Source: an uncultured Clostridia bacterium (GTDB lineage: Bacteria; Bacillota; Clostridia; Christensenellales; Borkfalkiaceae). Taken from it: a stretch of DNA of 64,000 nucleotides. The position numbers and the translations under genes are program-made. The number at the start of each line of letters is the position of its first letter. The first letter of the stretch is position 1. The notes below the pieces were generated by a model. It worked only from the letters and a program-made list of their open reading frames with translations. It did not search any database and was not told where the DNA came from. The stretch is taken from contig CALVMH010000007.1 in the NCBI GenBank assembly GCA_944343275.1, forward strand, positions 1 to 64,000, in the 5' to 3' direction. Positions 1 to 7,284 of the stretch are shown here, one piece after another.

Positions 1-29
1 TTTGAAACGAAATCTTACCACTCCCCAAA

Positions 30-101
30 TAGACAAAAATTATTGCAAAATGTGCCGTTTTTTGCATATCATTTCATTCTGATAGACAATTTATAGACAA
101 T
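30..101. repeat. TAGACAA-type repeats left of the tRNA (likely integrase arm sites of another element)
   Basis: TAGACAAAAAT lies at 30-40 and TAGACAAT at 83-90 and 94-101. The same words occur next to attR (30624-30649 and 30719-30729). Arm-type sites of this prophage should lie inside its att cores, but these lie outside. That suggests a second, related element ends just left of the tRNA. I see no gene in bases 1-124. Confidence 0.5.
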
Positions 102-124
102 CGAATATCCAAACAATTTGACAT

Positions 125-215
125 GCGGTGATACTCAAGAGGCTCAAGAGGCGCCCCTGCTAAGGGCGTAGTGCTGTAACAGGCAGCGAGGGTTCGAATC
201 CCTCTCACCGCGCCA
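125..215 (+). tRNA. tRNA-Ser(GCU), prophage integration target
   Basis: The segment folds as a class II tRNA: a 7-bp acceptor stem (GCGGTGA with TCACCGC), a 3-bp D stem, a 5-bp anticodon stem (CGCCC with GGGCG) around the loop CTGCTAA with anticodon GCU, a long variable arm, and a 5-bp T stem around TTCGAAT. CCA is encoded. The D-arm and anticodon region match Firmicutes tRNA-Ser(GCU). Its 3' part (154-215) is the left copy of the prophage att core, so the phage restored this tRNA on integration. Confidence 0.93.
154..215 (+). repeat. attL core of the prophage
   Basis: This 62-bp sequence covers the anticodon loop through CCA of the tRNA. It is repeated at 30736-30797 with one mismatch (C/T in the anticodon stem). 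The paired direct repeat flanks exactly the phage gene set, with the integrase next to the right copy. Confidence 0.9.
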
Positions 216-224
216 AATATAACT

Positions 225-258
225 AAAACGAACCTCGAAATAATTCGAGGTTCGTTTT
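225..258. terminator. Bidirectional terminator between tRNA and prophage
   Basis: A perfect 15-bp inverted repeat (225-239 with 244-258), loop ATAA, is flanked by A and T runs. It can end the tRNA transcript on the plus strand and the small gene at 286-627 on the minus strand. Confidence 0.8.
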
Positions 259-285
259 TCAAATATAACATTAGTAATTACATTC

Positions 286-627
286 TCAATGATCCTCGTA
301 CATATCTTCGAAGATTTCGAATGCACACATCAAAAGCACCAATAGCCCGCTGTCATCTCCATATATTCCAAACTTCTCATGAAACTTGTCGGCATCCCAA
401 GCGGAATATCTCGCAAACAATTCATCTATCTTCTGAAAATCTTCATCCCACGACAATCCCATGATGACCGTATCGCTATACTTTCTATAAAAAAACTCTG
501 CAATGTCCCGATCTTCAAGGTGTGTTGTTATAGTTTGAATGCTCTCTTTAGCCCCCATAGATATGGCGCGAACTACATTTAAGCAAAACATCTCAAAAAC
601 AATCAAGTTTTCTTTTCCTTTTTTCAT
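286..627 (-). CDS. Hypothetical protein next to attL
   Basis: This 113-residue acidic protein is not recognised. The start at 627 is chosen because a GAGGG ribosome binding site sits a few bases upstream; an ATG 22 codons earlier has none. The gene lies outside the tail operon, isolated by terminators on both sides (225-258 and 687-725), and is more AT-rich than the structural genes. That layout is typical of an accessory (moron) gene expressed independently in the lysogen. The sequence is rich in Asp, Glu and Phe, with no signal peptide or membrane span. Function is unknown. Confidence 0.6.
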   Translation of the reverse strand: MKKGKENLIVFEMFCLNVVRAISMGAKESIQTITTHLEDRDIAEFFYRKYSDTVIMGLSWDEDFQKIDELFARYSAWDADKFHEKFGIYGDDSGLLVLLMCAFEIFEDMYEDH

Positions 628-686
628 TCGTTTTCCCTCACTAACACGATATTTTTTATTTAAATATAAACATGTTTTTTGTGTAT

Positions 687-725
687 AAAACACCCCTCCC
701 GAAAATATTTCGGGAGGGGTGTTTT
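687..725. terminator. Terminator of the late operon
   Basis: A perfect 18-bp inverted repeat (687-704 with 708-725) with a 3-base loop, bordered by AAAA and TTTT. The stop codon of the holin-like gene lies inside its right arm, so it ends the leftward late transcript. Confidence 0.9.
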
Positions 726-1227
726 ACTTCTTCTTGATGGCGTCGACCATAGCACGGAGCTTGCCCGCTGCCGTTTCCGTGGCATCGTTCAATTTTTCTT
801 CCGTCGGCTTTCCCGCCGATTCGGTCATGTTCTCCTTTGTCTGATCAATCACTCCTTCGATCACACCGAAGATCGGCTCTGTATTTGTCCTGTTTGCAAT
901 CGCATGGATGATCGCAGTTGCGAGCTTTCGCGTAGGCTGGAACAATAGCCAATAAATCAACATCGTTCCGACGCTGAAGCAAACAATGAGCAAAACAAAC
1001 AGCTCCTCATCCTCCACGTGCATGAAGTTCTCCAGCCATATGTACAGCCCGAGCGCCGCGAGGAGAAGCGCCATCGGCGTAAAGACATATTCCTTTACGT
1101 TTCCGGAAAGATTTCTCCCCGCTCGCTTTGCAATCGCACAAACGATTAGCTTTGCAATAGATGTGACGCCTACCGCTGCGACAGAAATCGCCGCACATAC
1201 GCCGTACAGAAGCACCTGCTCTTTCAT
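724..1227 (-). CDS. Putative holin (three membrane segments)
   Basis: This 167-residue protein has hydrophobic segments at about 5-30, 50-66 and 76-96. A charged, probably cytosolic, helical tail of about 65 residues follows and ends in KKK. It is the last gene of the late operon, after the fibre genes, where siphophages usually keep the lysis genes. Size and topology fit a class I-like holin, but the tail is long and I recognise no family signature. A host protein at 34633-35223 has the same layout. No endolysin partner is visible. The start follows an AGGAGG site. Confidence 0.5.
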   Translation of the reverse strand: MKEQVLLYGVCAAISVAAVGVTSIAKLIVCAIAKRAGRNLSGNVKEYVFTPMALLLAALGLYIWLENFMHVEDEELFVLLIVCFSVGTMLIYWLLFQPTRKLATAIIHAIANRTNTEPIFGVIEGVIDQTKENMTESAGKPTEEKLNDATETAAGKLRAMVDAIKKK

Positions 1228-1233
1228 GATAAG

Positions 1234-1536
1234 TTACACCTCCTTTGCCGCAGGAAGGCTCTGCTGCGCCGCCGCCAGATGCTTGTCTACCGACAGAAAC
1301 GCCGCATCGACTTCCGTATCGAGCGCCGCACGCAACTCTTCGGTCTTCTGCGTGATCGCCGCGTTCTTCTGCTGTTGCAGCGCGAGAATCCCTTCGGAAC
1401 ACGTCTGTTCCTGTTGCTGCTTAAACGCGGCGAGCGGTCCGGCTTCGATCTGTGCCCAACGTTCTTGCTTGAACGCCTGCTTCTCCGCTTCAAGATTGGA
1501 GCGAAGATTTTCCAGCTTTTCCTCAAAATTGGTCAT
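1234..1536 (-). CDS. Small coiled-coil phage protein
   Basis: A 100-residue, almost wholly helical protein rich in Gln, Glu and Lys, with heptad-like patterning over residues 3-40 and 50-95. It has no membrane segment. It lies 6 nt upstream of the holin-like gene in the late operon, so it is co-expressed with lysis or fibre functions. A spacer or chaperone role is possible. I do not recognise a family. Confidence 0.55.
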   Translation of the reverse strand: MTNFEEKLENLRSNLEAEKQAFKQERWAQIEAGPLAAFKQQQEQTCSEGILALQQQKNAAITQKTEELRAALDTEVDAAFLSVDKHLAAAQQSLPAAKEV

Positions 1537-1557
1537 AGCACTATCCTCCTTTTTTAT

Positions 1558-2193
1558 TTATAAAACGGTACCTGTTTTATCGAATTGTAATTGATTCTCA
1601 TTCACCGTCACGCGCGCCTGTTTGCGGGCGGCGAGCTGTACGGCGTATTCTTCCTGCAATGCAGCGACCCCCGCCGCGTCGCCCTCTGCCGTTGCTTCGG
1701 CGATTTTCAGGACGATATAGTCCGTCTTTTCAAGGTATGCCTTTGCCTCCGCGATCGCCTTTCTCGCCTCGATCGCCGCAAGCTCTTCCTCGGTATACGG
1801 GATATACACCTGAATGGCTTCCGTCTCGTCCCATGCTTCCTTGGCGGGCACGGCTTCCGTCGGCTTGATCTCCTGCACGTCCCGCCCGCCGTTCGGATAC
1901 TCCGCGAGGACGAGATAGTACTTTCGCTCCACATGCCCCACGATCTCCGTCTCTTCGCCCGCCGCCGCGAGTAAAGCCGCTTCCTCACGCAAGGAAGCCT
2001 CTTGCTCCGTGACGGGCGGAAAGACCGTATGCCCCTGCGCCTGCAGCTCCATTGCCACTTCCCTTGCCGTTTTTGCGGGCACTGCGGGCGTCGCCGCATG
2101 CTGTTTGATGACGATCTTGTCTGCCACCAGCCGTCCCTTTGCGGGGTCGTAGTCTGTCAATTCCTGCGTTTTGCTTCGATTGAAAATTTTCAT
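1558..2193 (-). CDS. Phage tail-associated protein (XkdW/fibre-assembly-like)
   Basis: This 211-residue protein follows the last fibre gene. The N-terminal half contains a segment rich in Pro, Ala and Thr. The C-terminal 70 residues form an Ala/Glu-rich helix with the pattern YLEKTDYIVLKIAEA. That resembles the small XkdW-like or fibre-assembly proteins that often follow receptor-binding proteins in Firmicutes prophages. By position it probably assists fibre assembly. The family assignment is an inference from position and composition. Confidence 0.5.
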   Translation of the reverse strand: MKIFNRSKTQELTDYDPAKGRLVADKIVIKQHAATPAVPAKTAREVAMELQAQGHTVFPPVTEQEASLREEAALLAAAGEETEIVGHVERKYYLVLAEYPNGGRDVQEIKPTEAVPAKEAWDETEAIQVYIPYTEEELAAIEARKAIAEAKAYLEKTDYIVLKIAEATAEGDAAGVAALQEEYAVQLAARKQARVTVNENQLQFDKTGTVL

Positions 2194-2212
2194 TATTTAC
2201 CTCGTTATTTTA

Positions 2213-3307
2213 TTAGCCTATTTTGTTCCATACCGATACATTTTTGCTGTCAGTTAATGCGACATCTCCTATCTTTTCCCACGTCCCGCCGTCTATCGCG
2301 GCGGGGGACTGTTCCGAATCAGACAACCGTAATGCCGCTGCGGTTGATGCTGTTGAATTTTGGAAAATCAAGTCTACCCGCCCCCAATTTTTCCACGTTG
2401 CATCGTCTTCCGCCGCACGGACCGCCATCAAATAATTCCCTGTTCCACCGTCGCCGAGAATGAATTGGATCGGATTCGATAACGCATTGCTCCGTGAACA
2501 AAATGTAACCAGCACGCCATAGCCTAATGACCCATAAATAGGGGAATTTAATACACTAAGGCGTTTTGCTTCTGCCATGATTAACGTGTTTCCCGGCACA
2601 CCGTACTTTTTCTGATTGTAATAGCTTGGCGGCGAATTGACCTCTATTCCTTCTCCGACATTATCACCGCATAAATAATTTGCCTTATTTGAACTCCCTG
2701 CGTCATTTGCATATAGGATGGGCTGGTCGAGGATGACATCTTCGGTGTATGGTGTTTGTAATTCGTATTGGACACTGATAGGATTCGCAGACAAATAACT
2801 TCTAAACAATTCAAGTGAAGTTAAATTACTATCCATCGTCTTGATGAATAAAAAGTCCGAATATGCCTGTTCGCTCGTTTGCGCCAACGAAATACACTTT
2901 TTAGACGAATTGTTTTGTTCAAATCGACTCGATACAAGAACATTTGCCACTGCATGCGATTTCACATGATAATCGACAGCAACATAATTTTCAACTACTT
3001 TCAAAAAAATAAAGCGACCATCCTTATTAGCCCCCCACACCGAATAATTTTCATCAGCACTTCCATCGAGATAAAGGTACCCCGTCTTTCTCGTAATGGT
3101 GGCAGTGCCGTCGCCATTGTCGGTGAAGGTGTCATAAGCGCCGAGATTGTACATGTTTTTCAGCGCTTGTTCCTCGGCTGCGGCGGAGATGTTCTTACGC
3201 GCTTGCAGCTTCTGCTCGTCCGTCAGCGTCTGTTCTGTAAAATGGACGGCGCCCGTATCCGTTACGTTCATTCCGTTGATTCGTGAAATTGTTGCCATTT
3301 TGCCCAT
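2213..3307 (-). CDS. Phage tail fibre / receptor-binding protein
   Basis: A 364-residue protein at the distal end of the tail module. The N-terminus carries the motif HFTEQTLTDEQ followed by QARKNIS, a trimeric fibre attachment repeat also present inside the fibre gene at 3524-4396. The body is rich in beta-type residues, Asn, Thr and Gly; the C-terminal part resembles fibre head domains. The start at 3307 is set by AGGAG 4 nt upstream; longer in-frame starts would run into the collar remnant. Host recognition is the inferred role. Confidence 0.7.
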   Translation of the reverse strand: MGKMATISRINGMNVTDTGAVHFTEQTLTDEQKLQARKNISAAAEEQALKNMYNLGAYDTFTDNGDGTATITRKTGYLYLDGSADENYSVWGANKDGRFIFLKVVENYVAVDYHVKSHAVANVLVSSRFEQNNSSKKCISLAQTSEQAYSDFLFIKTMDSNLTSLELFRSYLSANPISVQYELQTPYTEDVILDQPILYANDAGSSNKANYLCGDNVGEGIEVNSPPSYYNQKKYGVPGNTLIMAEAKRLSVLNSPIYGSLGYGVLVTFCSRSNALSNPIQFILGDGGTGNYLMAVRAAEDDATWKNWGRVDLIFQNSTASTAAALRLSDSEQSPAAIDGGTWEKIGDVALTDSKNVSVWNKIG

Positions 3308-3543
3308 GATGCTCCTTTTTTTGAATTTTTCATGGGCGATTTGATTATGCGACGCGTTCCCAGCAGTAAAACGTGCGGTGTTGCCTCGCCGCCCGTTATG
3401 CCTGCCGCATAAGTTGTGCCCGCGAAGAGCGGGAATACGTTCTGCACGCGCTCCCGGCTGCCGCCCATGATCGCAGCAGGAGAGGTGGCGTCGGACGAAA
3501 TCCATAATGACCCTATCGGATGTTTATCTAACTTTGCCTCCCC
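3308..3543 (-). pseudogene. Frameshifted tail-collar domain remnant
   Basis: In the frame offset from the upstream fibre gene, this stretch encodes HPIGSLWISSDATSP and then a MGG-S-ERV-NVFPLFAG pattern. This is the typical C-terminal collar/fibre-tip signature (PVGSIYMS...GGTW). The upstream fibre ends at a stop inside it, just after a GGGGG run; losing one G would fuse the two frames. A second frame change near 3370-3390 is suggested by AGNASHNQIAH continuing in a third frame. I read this as a broken C-terminal domain of the 3524-4396 fibre. Confidence 0.5.
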
Positions 3544-4396
3544 CGAGTTTAAGCTCTTCACCGTTGATCTGCGTGATTGCGGCGGCGCTCGGCGCATCTC
3601 CCGTCACCCCGATGATCAGGTTATACGTTCCGTCTTCGAGAAGTTCGTAGCTGCCAACGACGGCTTGCGCCTGTTTGACTGTTTTTCCGTCTGACGTGAA
3701 CATCTCTCCCAATCCGATATTTCCCTGTGCCTGCTTCTGCTGCGATTCGGTCAATGTCTGTTCTGTAAAATGAACCGCCTCATCGTCTGTACCGCTTACT
3801 CCGCGCGGGATCTTCGCATCGAAATCCAGCAGGACTTTGTTTGTTCCCTCCTCACGGCGCACACTGACGTCGAAATCCGCATCAAGCCCCGCAGCGAGCG
3901 TCTCTGTGGTAACCGTCCCCACTTCGATGTTGACGTCTCCGCCGCCCGAGCCATAAATAACATCGAGCGTCTTCATGAGATCGGAGATCGTTCCGTCCGG
4001 ATTATGCGTAAAGCTGGCGAGTTCCGCCTGATACGTCCCCGCGCCGTTCTGATATAAGGAATCCTGAATGAGTGACTGCGGCGTTCTGATAAAGAAGGAA
4101 AAGTCCACGTCCCCGTTGGACGCGAGCGTCACCTGCGCCACGATCTGATAGGACGTCGGTCTGAGCGGCACGGACGAGAGCGAAAGCGTCTCGATCCCTG
4201 TCACCTTGACCCTGATCCCGTGCAGAATGACGAGCCCCGGAGAGATCCCGATCGCACTGCCCGCCGCCGTCAGTGCACATTCCGAAAGCACCCCTCCCAC
4301 GATCCCGTCACGCCCGCCCGCTGCAAAGTTGTTGAATGCGCCGCCATCCACGTTTTCGTTGTCGATCCCGTTTTGTTCCAAAATTTTATAGCTCAT
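3524..4396 (-). CDS. Phage tail fibre / baseplate upper protein
   Basis: A 290-residue structural protein. The N-terminal 150 residues resemble a baseplate-attachment domain (NVDGGAFNNFAAGGRDGIVGG). The C-terminal part has the fibre motif HFTEQTLTESQ followed by NIGL, shared with the next fibre gene down to a 17-nt identical DNA word. The ATG at 4396 follows GGAGGG, and an upstream GTG lacks such a site. The protein probably lost its C-terminal collar domain by frameshift (see 3308-3543). Confidence 0.7.
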   Translation of the reverse strand: MSYKILEQNGIDNENVDGGAFNNFAAGGRDGIVGGVLSECALTAAGSAIGISPGLVILHGIRVKVTGIETLSLSSVPLRPTSYQIVAQVTLASNGDVDFSFFIRTPQSLIQDSLYQNGAGTYQAELASFTHNPDGTISDLMKTLDVIYGSGGGDVNIEVGTVTTETLAAGLDADFDVSVRREEGTNKVLLDFDAKIPRGVSGTDDEAVHFTEQTLTESQQKQAQGNIGLGEMFTSDGKTVKQAQAVVGSYELLEDGTYNLIIGVTGDAPSAAAITQINGEELKLGGGKVR

Positions 4397-4407
4397 ATTC
4401 CCTCCAA

Positions 4408-5367
4408 TCAGGGCAACTCCCACCCGATATTGTACGCTTCGACCAGACCTACACTATTGACATTTGCATATATTGCAGTCATTACATAATCGACCGTCGG
4501 ACCTGCTGTTACGTTCCCCTCCTTATCAATATTAAGCTCAACGCTTATCGGTGTCCCCAAAAATCCGATGCTTGGAAAATAAACTTCTGCTCTTGTATGA
4601 ACGGGGTTTTTGGGACGAAATCCTTCCGGAAGCGTTATAATCGTTCCTGAAATATCGGTTATCTTACCGAAAGTCACTCCGCCGCCAGCGCTGGAAATGT
4701 AATTAGTATTATTTGTTGAAATATTCGTCTTTGTCCCAAGCGATAATTTCTTTAATATCGCAAATTTACCCAACCTTTGAACAGTGCATTTCGGGGATTC
4801 GGCATCCGCCCAACCCGCCTGCAGCGTGATCGCCCCGTTTTCGATGGATGCCTCCTTAAAACCCATTTCATCTAATCGCCGACCGACATCCGCCATCAAT
4901 TCGGCGTTGTACGGGACTGCCTGCACCATTTTTTCAACGTCGGCGATGACGCCGCTTGTTGCAGTGAAATGATAGAGCGGCAGCCGCGCCGTCCCGATCG
5001 TATTTTCCGTGAGGTCGTCGCTTGCGGGAATCTCGGGAAATCCCGCCGTATCGGTCACCGATTTTATCTCCGCCGTGTCCGTTGCGCAGTTGACTTCCAG
5101 ATACACGGAAAAATACGTTTTATTCGTTACGGACGCGGACGTCGGGATGCTGACGCCGTTCGCATCGATCTCGACCTCCCACCCCTGCAAACAGAGTACG
5201 CCGCTTAGCACGACGAACGACGTTCCGCTGACCGTGGAACCGATCTCCTGCCCCCTGTTTTTGACGTACCCGTCATACCCGCCGTAGGCGTACCGCACCA
5301 TGCGCGCATCGTCGTGATTGCTGACGTTTGGCGTTTCGCTCTCCTGCCTGATCAACCGTAATCCCAT
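4408..5367 (-). CDS. Phage tail/baseplate structural protein
   Basis: A 319-residue protein between the baseplate gene and the fibre. The N-terminal third (GGYDGYVKNRGQEIG through GWEVEIDANG) resembles baseplate or fibre-base proteins that vary by Thr/Ser/Val-rich beta structure. The C-terminal part (GKFAILKKLSLGTKT onward) looks like a fibre-tip sandwich. It belongs to the late operon with short spacings to both neighbours. Its exact role is not identifiable from sequence alone. Confidence 0.6.
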   Translation of the reverse strand: MGLRLIRQESETPNVSNHDDARMVRYAYGGYDGYVKNRGQEIGSTVSGTSFVVLSGVLCLQGWEVEIDANGVSIPTSASVTNKTYFSVYLEVNCATDTAEIKSVTDTAGFPEIPASDDLTENTIGTARLPLYHFTATSGVIADVEKMVQAVPYNAELMADVGRRLDEMGFKEASIENGAITLQAGWADAESPKCTVQRLGKFAILKKLSLGTKTNISTNNTNYISSAGGGVTFGKITDISGTIITLPEGFRPKNPVHTRAEVYFPSIGFLGTPISVELNIDKEGNVTAGPTVDYVMTAIYANVNSVGLVEAYNIGWELP

Positions 5368-5376
5368 GATCTCCTC

Positions 5377-6447
5377 CTATAAAATGAATGATATTCCCGT
5401 CGTGCGGAATCCGATCTGCACCTTTTTCAGCCCCGACGCGTCGTATTGCAGTTCGCCGCACGGCAGCGATTTGTAGACGGCTTCCCCGCGATGGACGACG
5501 ACATTGAAGCGGGATTCCATGGAAACGATCGGGTCCTGCCCCCGCGGCAGCAGACCTTCGATCTCGATATTTTCCTGATACATGCTTTCAACAAGCTCTT
5601 TGAGCGCCTCGGTGTCCGCCTCCATTTTCAACGCCGCGATCTCACTCTCGTCCTCCGTCTCTTTCAGCGTAACGCGCCGCTTGATGGGATAGACGTCCCG
5701 ATGAGACGGGTCGTCCGTGATCGCGCTCTGCGACGTCATGATCCACTTCGTCCCTGCCGTCAGCTCTTTCGTCGTCTTATTCAAAACATAACCCTGCGTT
5801 TCGTTGACGTCTGCGACCCACTTCCCATAATCGTAGACGCCCCACTCCCACAGCTTTACGGTGACATCCCGATACATGGAAAGTCCGATGCGGAACACCA
5901 CCTTCTTGGCAACAAGGTCAAGTTCCGCCGTCATGAAAAGCCCGTAATATTTGAGATATGGCGCAAAAATATCTTCCCACGCGTCGTATATCGCCCACGT
6001 CTCGGCGGACGGTTTCAAAAAGTCAAATGCGACCGTTCCGACATTGCCGTTGAACACAAGCTCGCAGGCAAAGCTCCCCTGCGTGACCTGTTCGTTCCAT
6101 TGGGAAAAGACATCCCTCAGAAACGCGTTGACGTCGGAAAACGTCTTGGAAAGATCGAGCAGCACGTCCGCTTTGAGCATCGTTTTTAAATCGGACGCCG
6201 TGATCTTTGTCTGATTGTCCTCCGTGAGCTGCGGAACGCCCGCCAACGCGCCGTAGAGGTAGTTTCCCCTGTCGTTCTTGACGACGACGAATGTGGGCTG
6301 CATATCCTCCGTAAACGCCTCGCAGGTGCATTTCATATCGTCCAGATCGACGGCGCGCCGCGTCAGCGAATAGCTTGCGTTATCCACAACGAGCGACGCG
6401 TTGTTCTTCGTCCCTTTGAAATCCTTGTCGTAAAACGAGACGATCAT
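5377..6447 (-). CDS. Phage baseplate / tail-associated protein (Gp37- or Tal-like)
   Basis: A 356-residue protein directly downstream of the distal tail gene. The start ATG at 6447 overlaps the previous TGA (ATGA), with GGAGG 11 nt upstream, which indicates translational coupling. The N-terminal segment (SLVVDNASYSLTRRAVDLDD) and the long alpha/beta body match the hub-type proteins found after Dit in siphophages of Firmicutes. No peptidase or lysozyme motif is visible. The assignment rests on gene order and overall character. Confidence 0.6.
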   Translation of the reverse strand: MIVSFYDKDFKGTKNNASLVVDNASYSLTRRAVDLDDMKCTCEAFTEDMQPTFVVVKNDRGNYLYGALAGVPQLTEDNQTKITASDLKTMLKADVLLDLSKTFSDVNAFLRDVFSQWNEQVTQGSFACELVFNGNVGTVAFDFLKPSAETWAIYDAWEDIFAPYLKYYGLFMTAELDLVAKKVVFRIGLSMYRDVTVKLWEWGVYDYGKWVADVNETQGYVLNKTTKELTAGTKWIMTSQSAITDDPSHRDVYPIKRRVTLKETEDESEIAALKMEADTEALKELVESMYQENIEIEGLLPRGQDPIVSMESRFNVVVHRGEAVYKSLPCGELQYDASGLKKVQIGFRTTGISFIL

Positions 6448-7283
6448 AAGCCGTACTGCCTCCACGAGCCCGTCAGCGCGCCGGAGTTCGCCCCGTCCAT
6501 CGTGATCTGGATACGGCTCTTCCCGCTCTCCGCAAACAGATAGGTATCGTACGACGGATCGGTGTTCGCGCTGTATTCCTCCTGTTTCGTCCCGTTGAAA
6601 TACCAGATCTTCCGCGCCGCGCTGTTGATGACGAGGTACTCACCCGTTTTCAGGGAAAGCTCCGGAAAACTGACGATATTGTAAGCCTCCCCGCTTTCGT
6701 TCAAAAGCTCGACGCGCGGCGCGTCACGCGGGCCTTCCAACCGCACCGTGACGGGAACGGGCGCGATATACGGATTCTCGATCTCGTTATTTTCGACCAC
6801 GTTCTTCCCGTAGCAGTACGGATACCGGAACGCATAACTCTTTCCGACGCTGGAAAAGCTGATCGTGATCGTCTTCTCGATATTGACAAAGAAGGGCGTG
6901 AGCGGCGTGAACGTCGCCGCGCAGGACAGGTTGTCGTATTCGTCCTTTTCCGTCTTTTTCAGCTCGGTGACCTTCCCCTCGACGTAGCGCGGCTGCACGC
7001 CGTCGTCGTATTCGAGCGCGAGCGCGCTGCTCTCCGTGGAGTACTTTTGCAGCCATTGAGACAGGATCGTGAACTTCTCGTAGCCGCGCCCGATCAGATT
7101 GATCGTAATACCGACAGCCTGCTTTTCCTGTACGACTTTCGTGACGGTGTCCGTGACGTCCCCCTCAATTTTCGAGAGTTTGAGCCGCCATCCGAGCCCG
7201 CTCAGATCGGTGACGACGTCGAGCGGGAAGCGGTCGATGATGGAATTGTCGATGTCAAACACGACGAACGCAAATTTCCGCAT
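6444..7283 (-). CDS. Distal tail protein (Dit-like)
   Basis: This 279-residue protein comes immediately after the tape measure gene, which is the Dit position. The N-terminus (FVVFDIDNSIIDRFPLDVV and a WRLKLSKIEGD-type segment) and the C-terminal beta-rich half (TGEYLVINSAARKIWYFNG) fit a Dit with a galectin-like domain. Dit forms the hexameric adaptor linking tail tube to baseplate. The ATG at 7283 follows a perfect GAGGAGG site; an earlier ATG 7 codons upstream does not. Confidence 0.7.
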   Translation of the reverse strand: MRKFAFVVFDIDNSIIDRFPLDVVTDLSGLGWRLKLSKIEGDVTDTVTKVVQEKQAVGITINLIGRGYEKFTILSQWLQKYSTESSALALEYDDGVQPRYVEGKVTELKKTEKDEYDNLSCAATFTPLTPFFVNIEKTITISFSSVGKSYAFRYPYCYGKNVVENNEIENPYIAPVPVTVRLEGPRDAPRVELLNESGEAYNIVSFPELSLKTGEYLVINSAARKIWYFNGTKQEEYSANTDPSYDTYLFAESGKSRIQITMDGANSGALTGSWRQYGL

Positions 7284-7284
7284 A

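Noticed and set aside
74..326. Short minus-strand ORFs ending in GERDSNPR-type sequence
   Set aside because: This is the antisense translation of a tRNA T arm and acceptor stem, a common annotation artefact.
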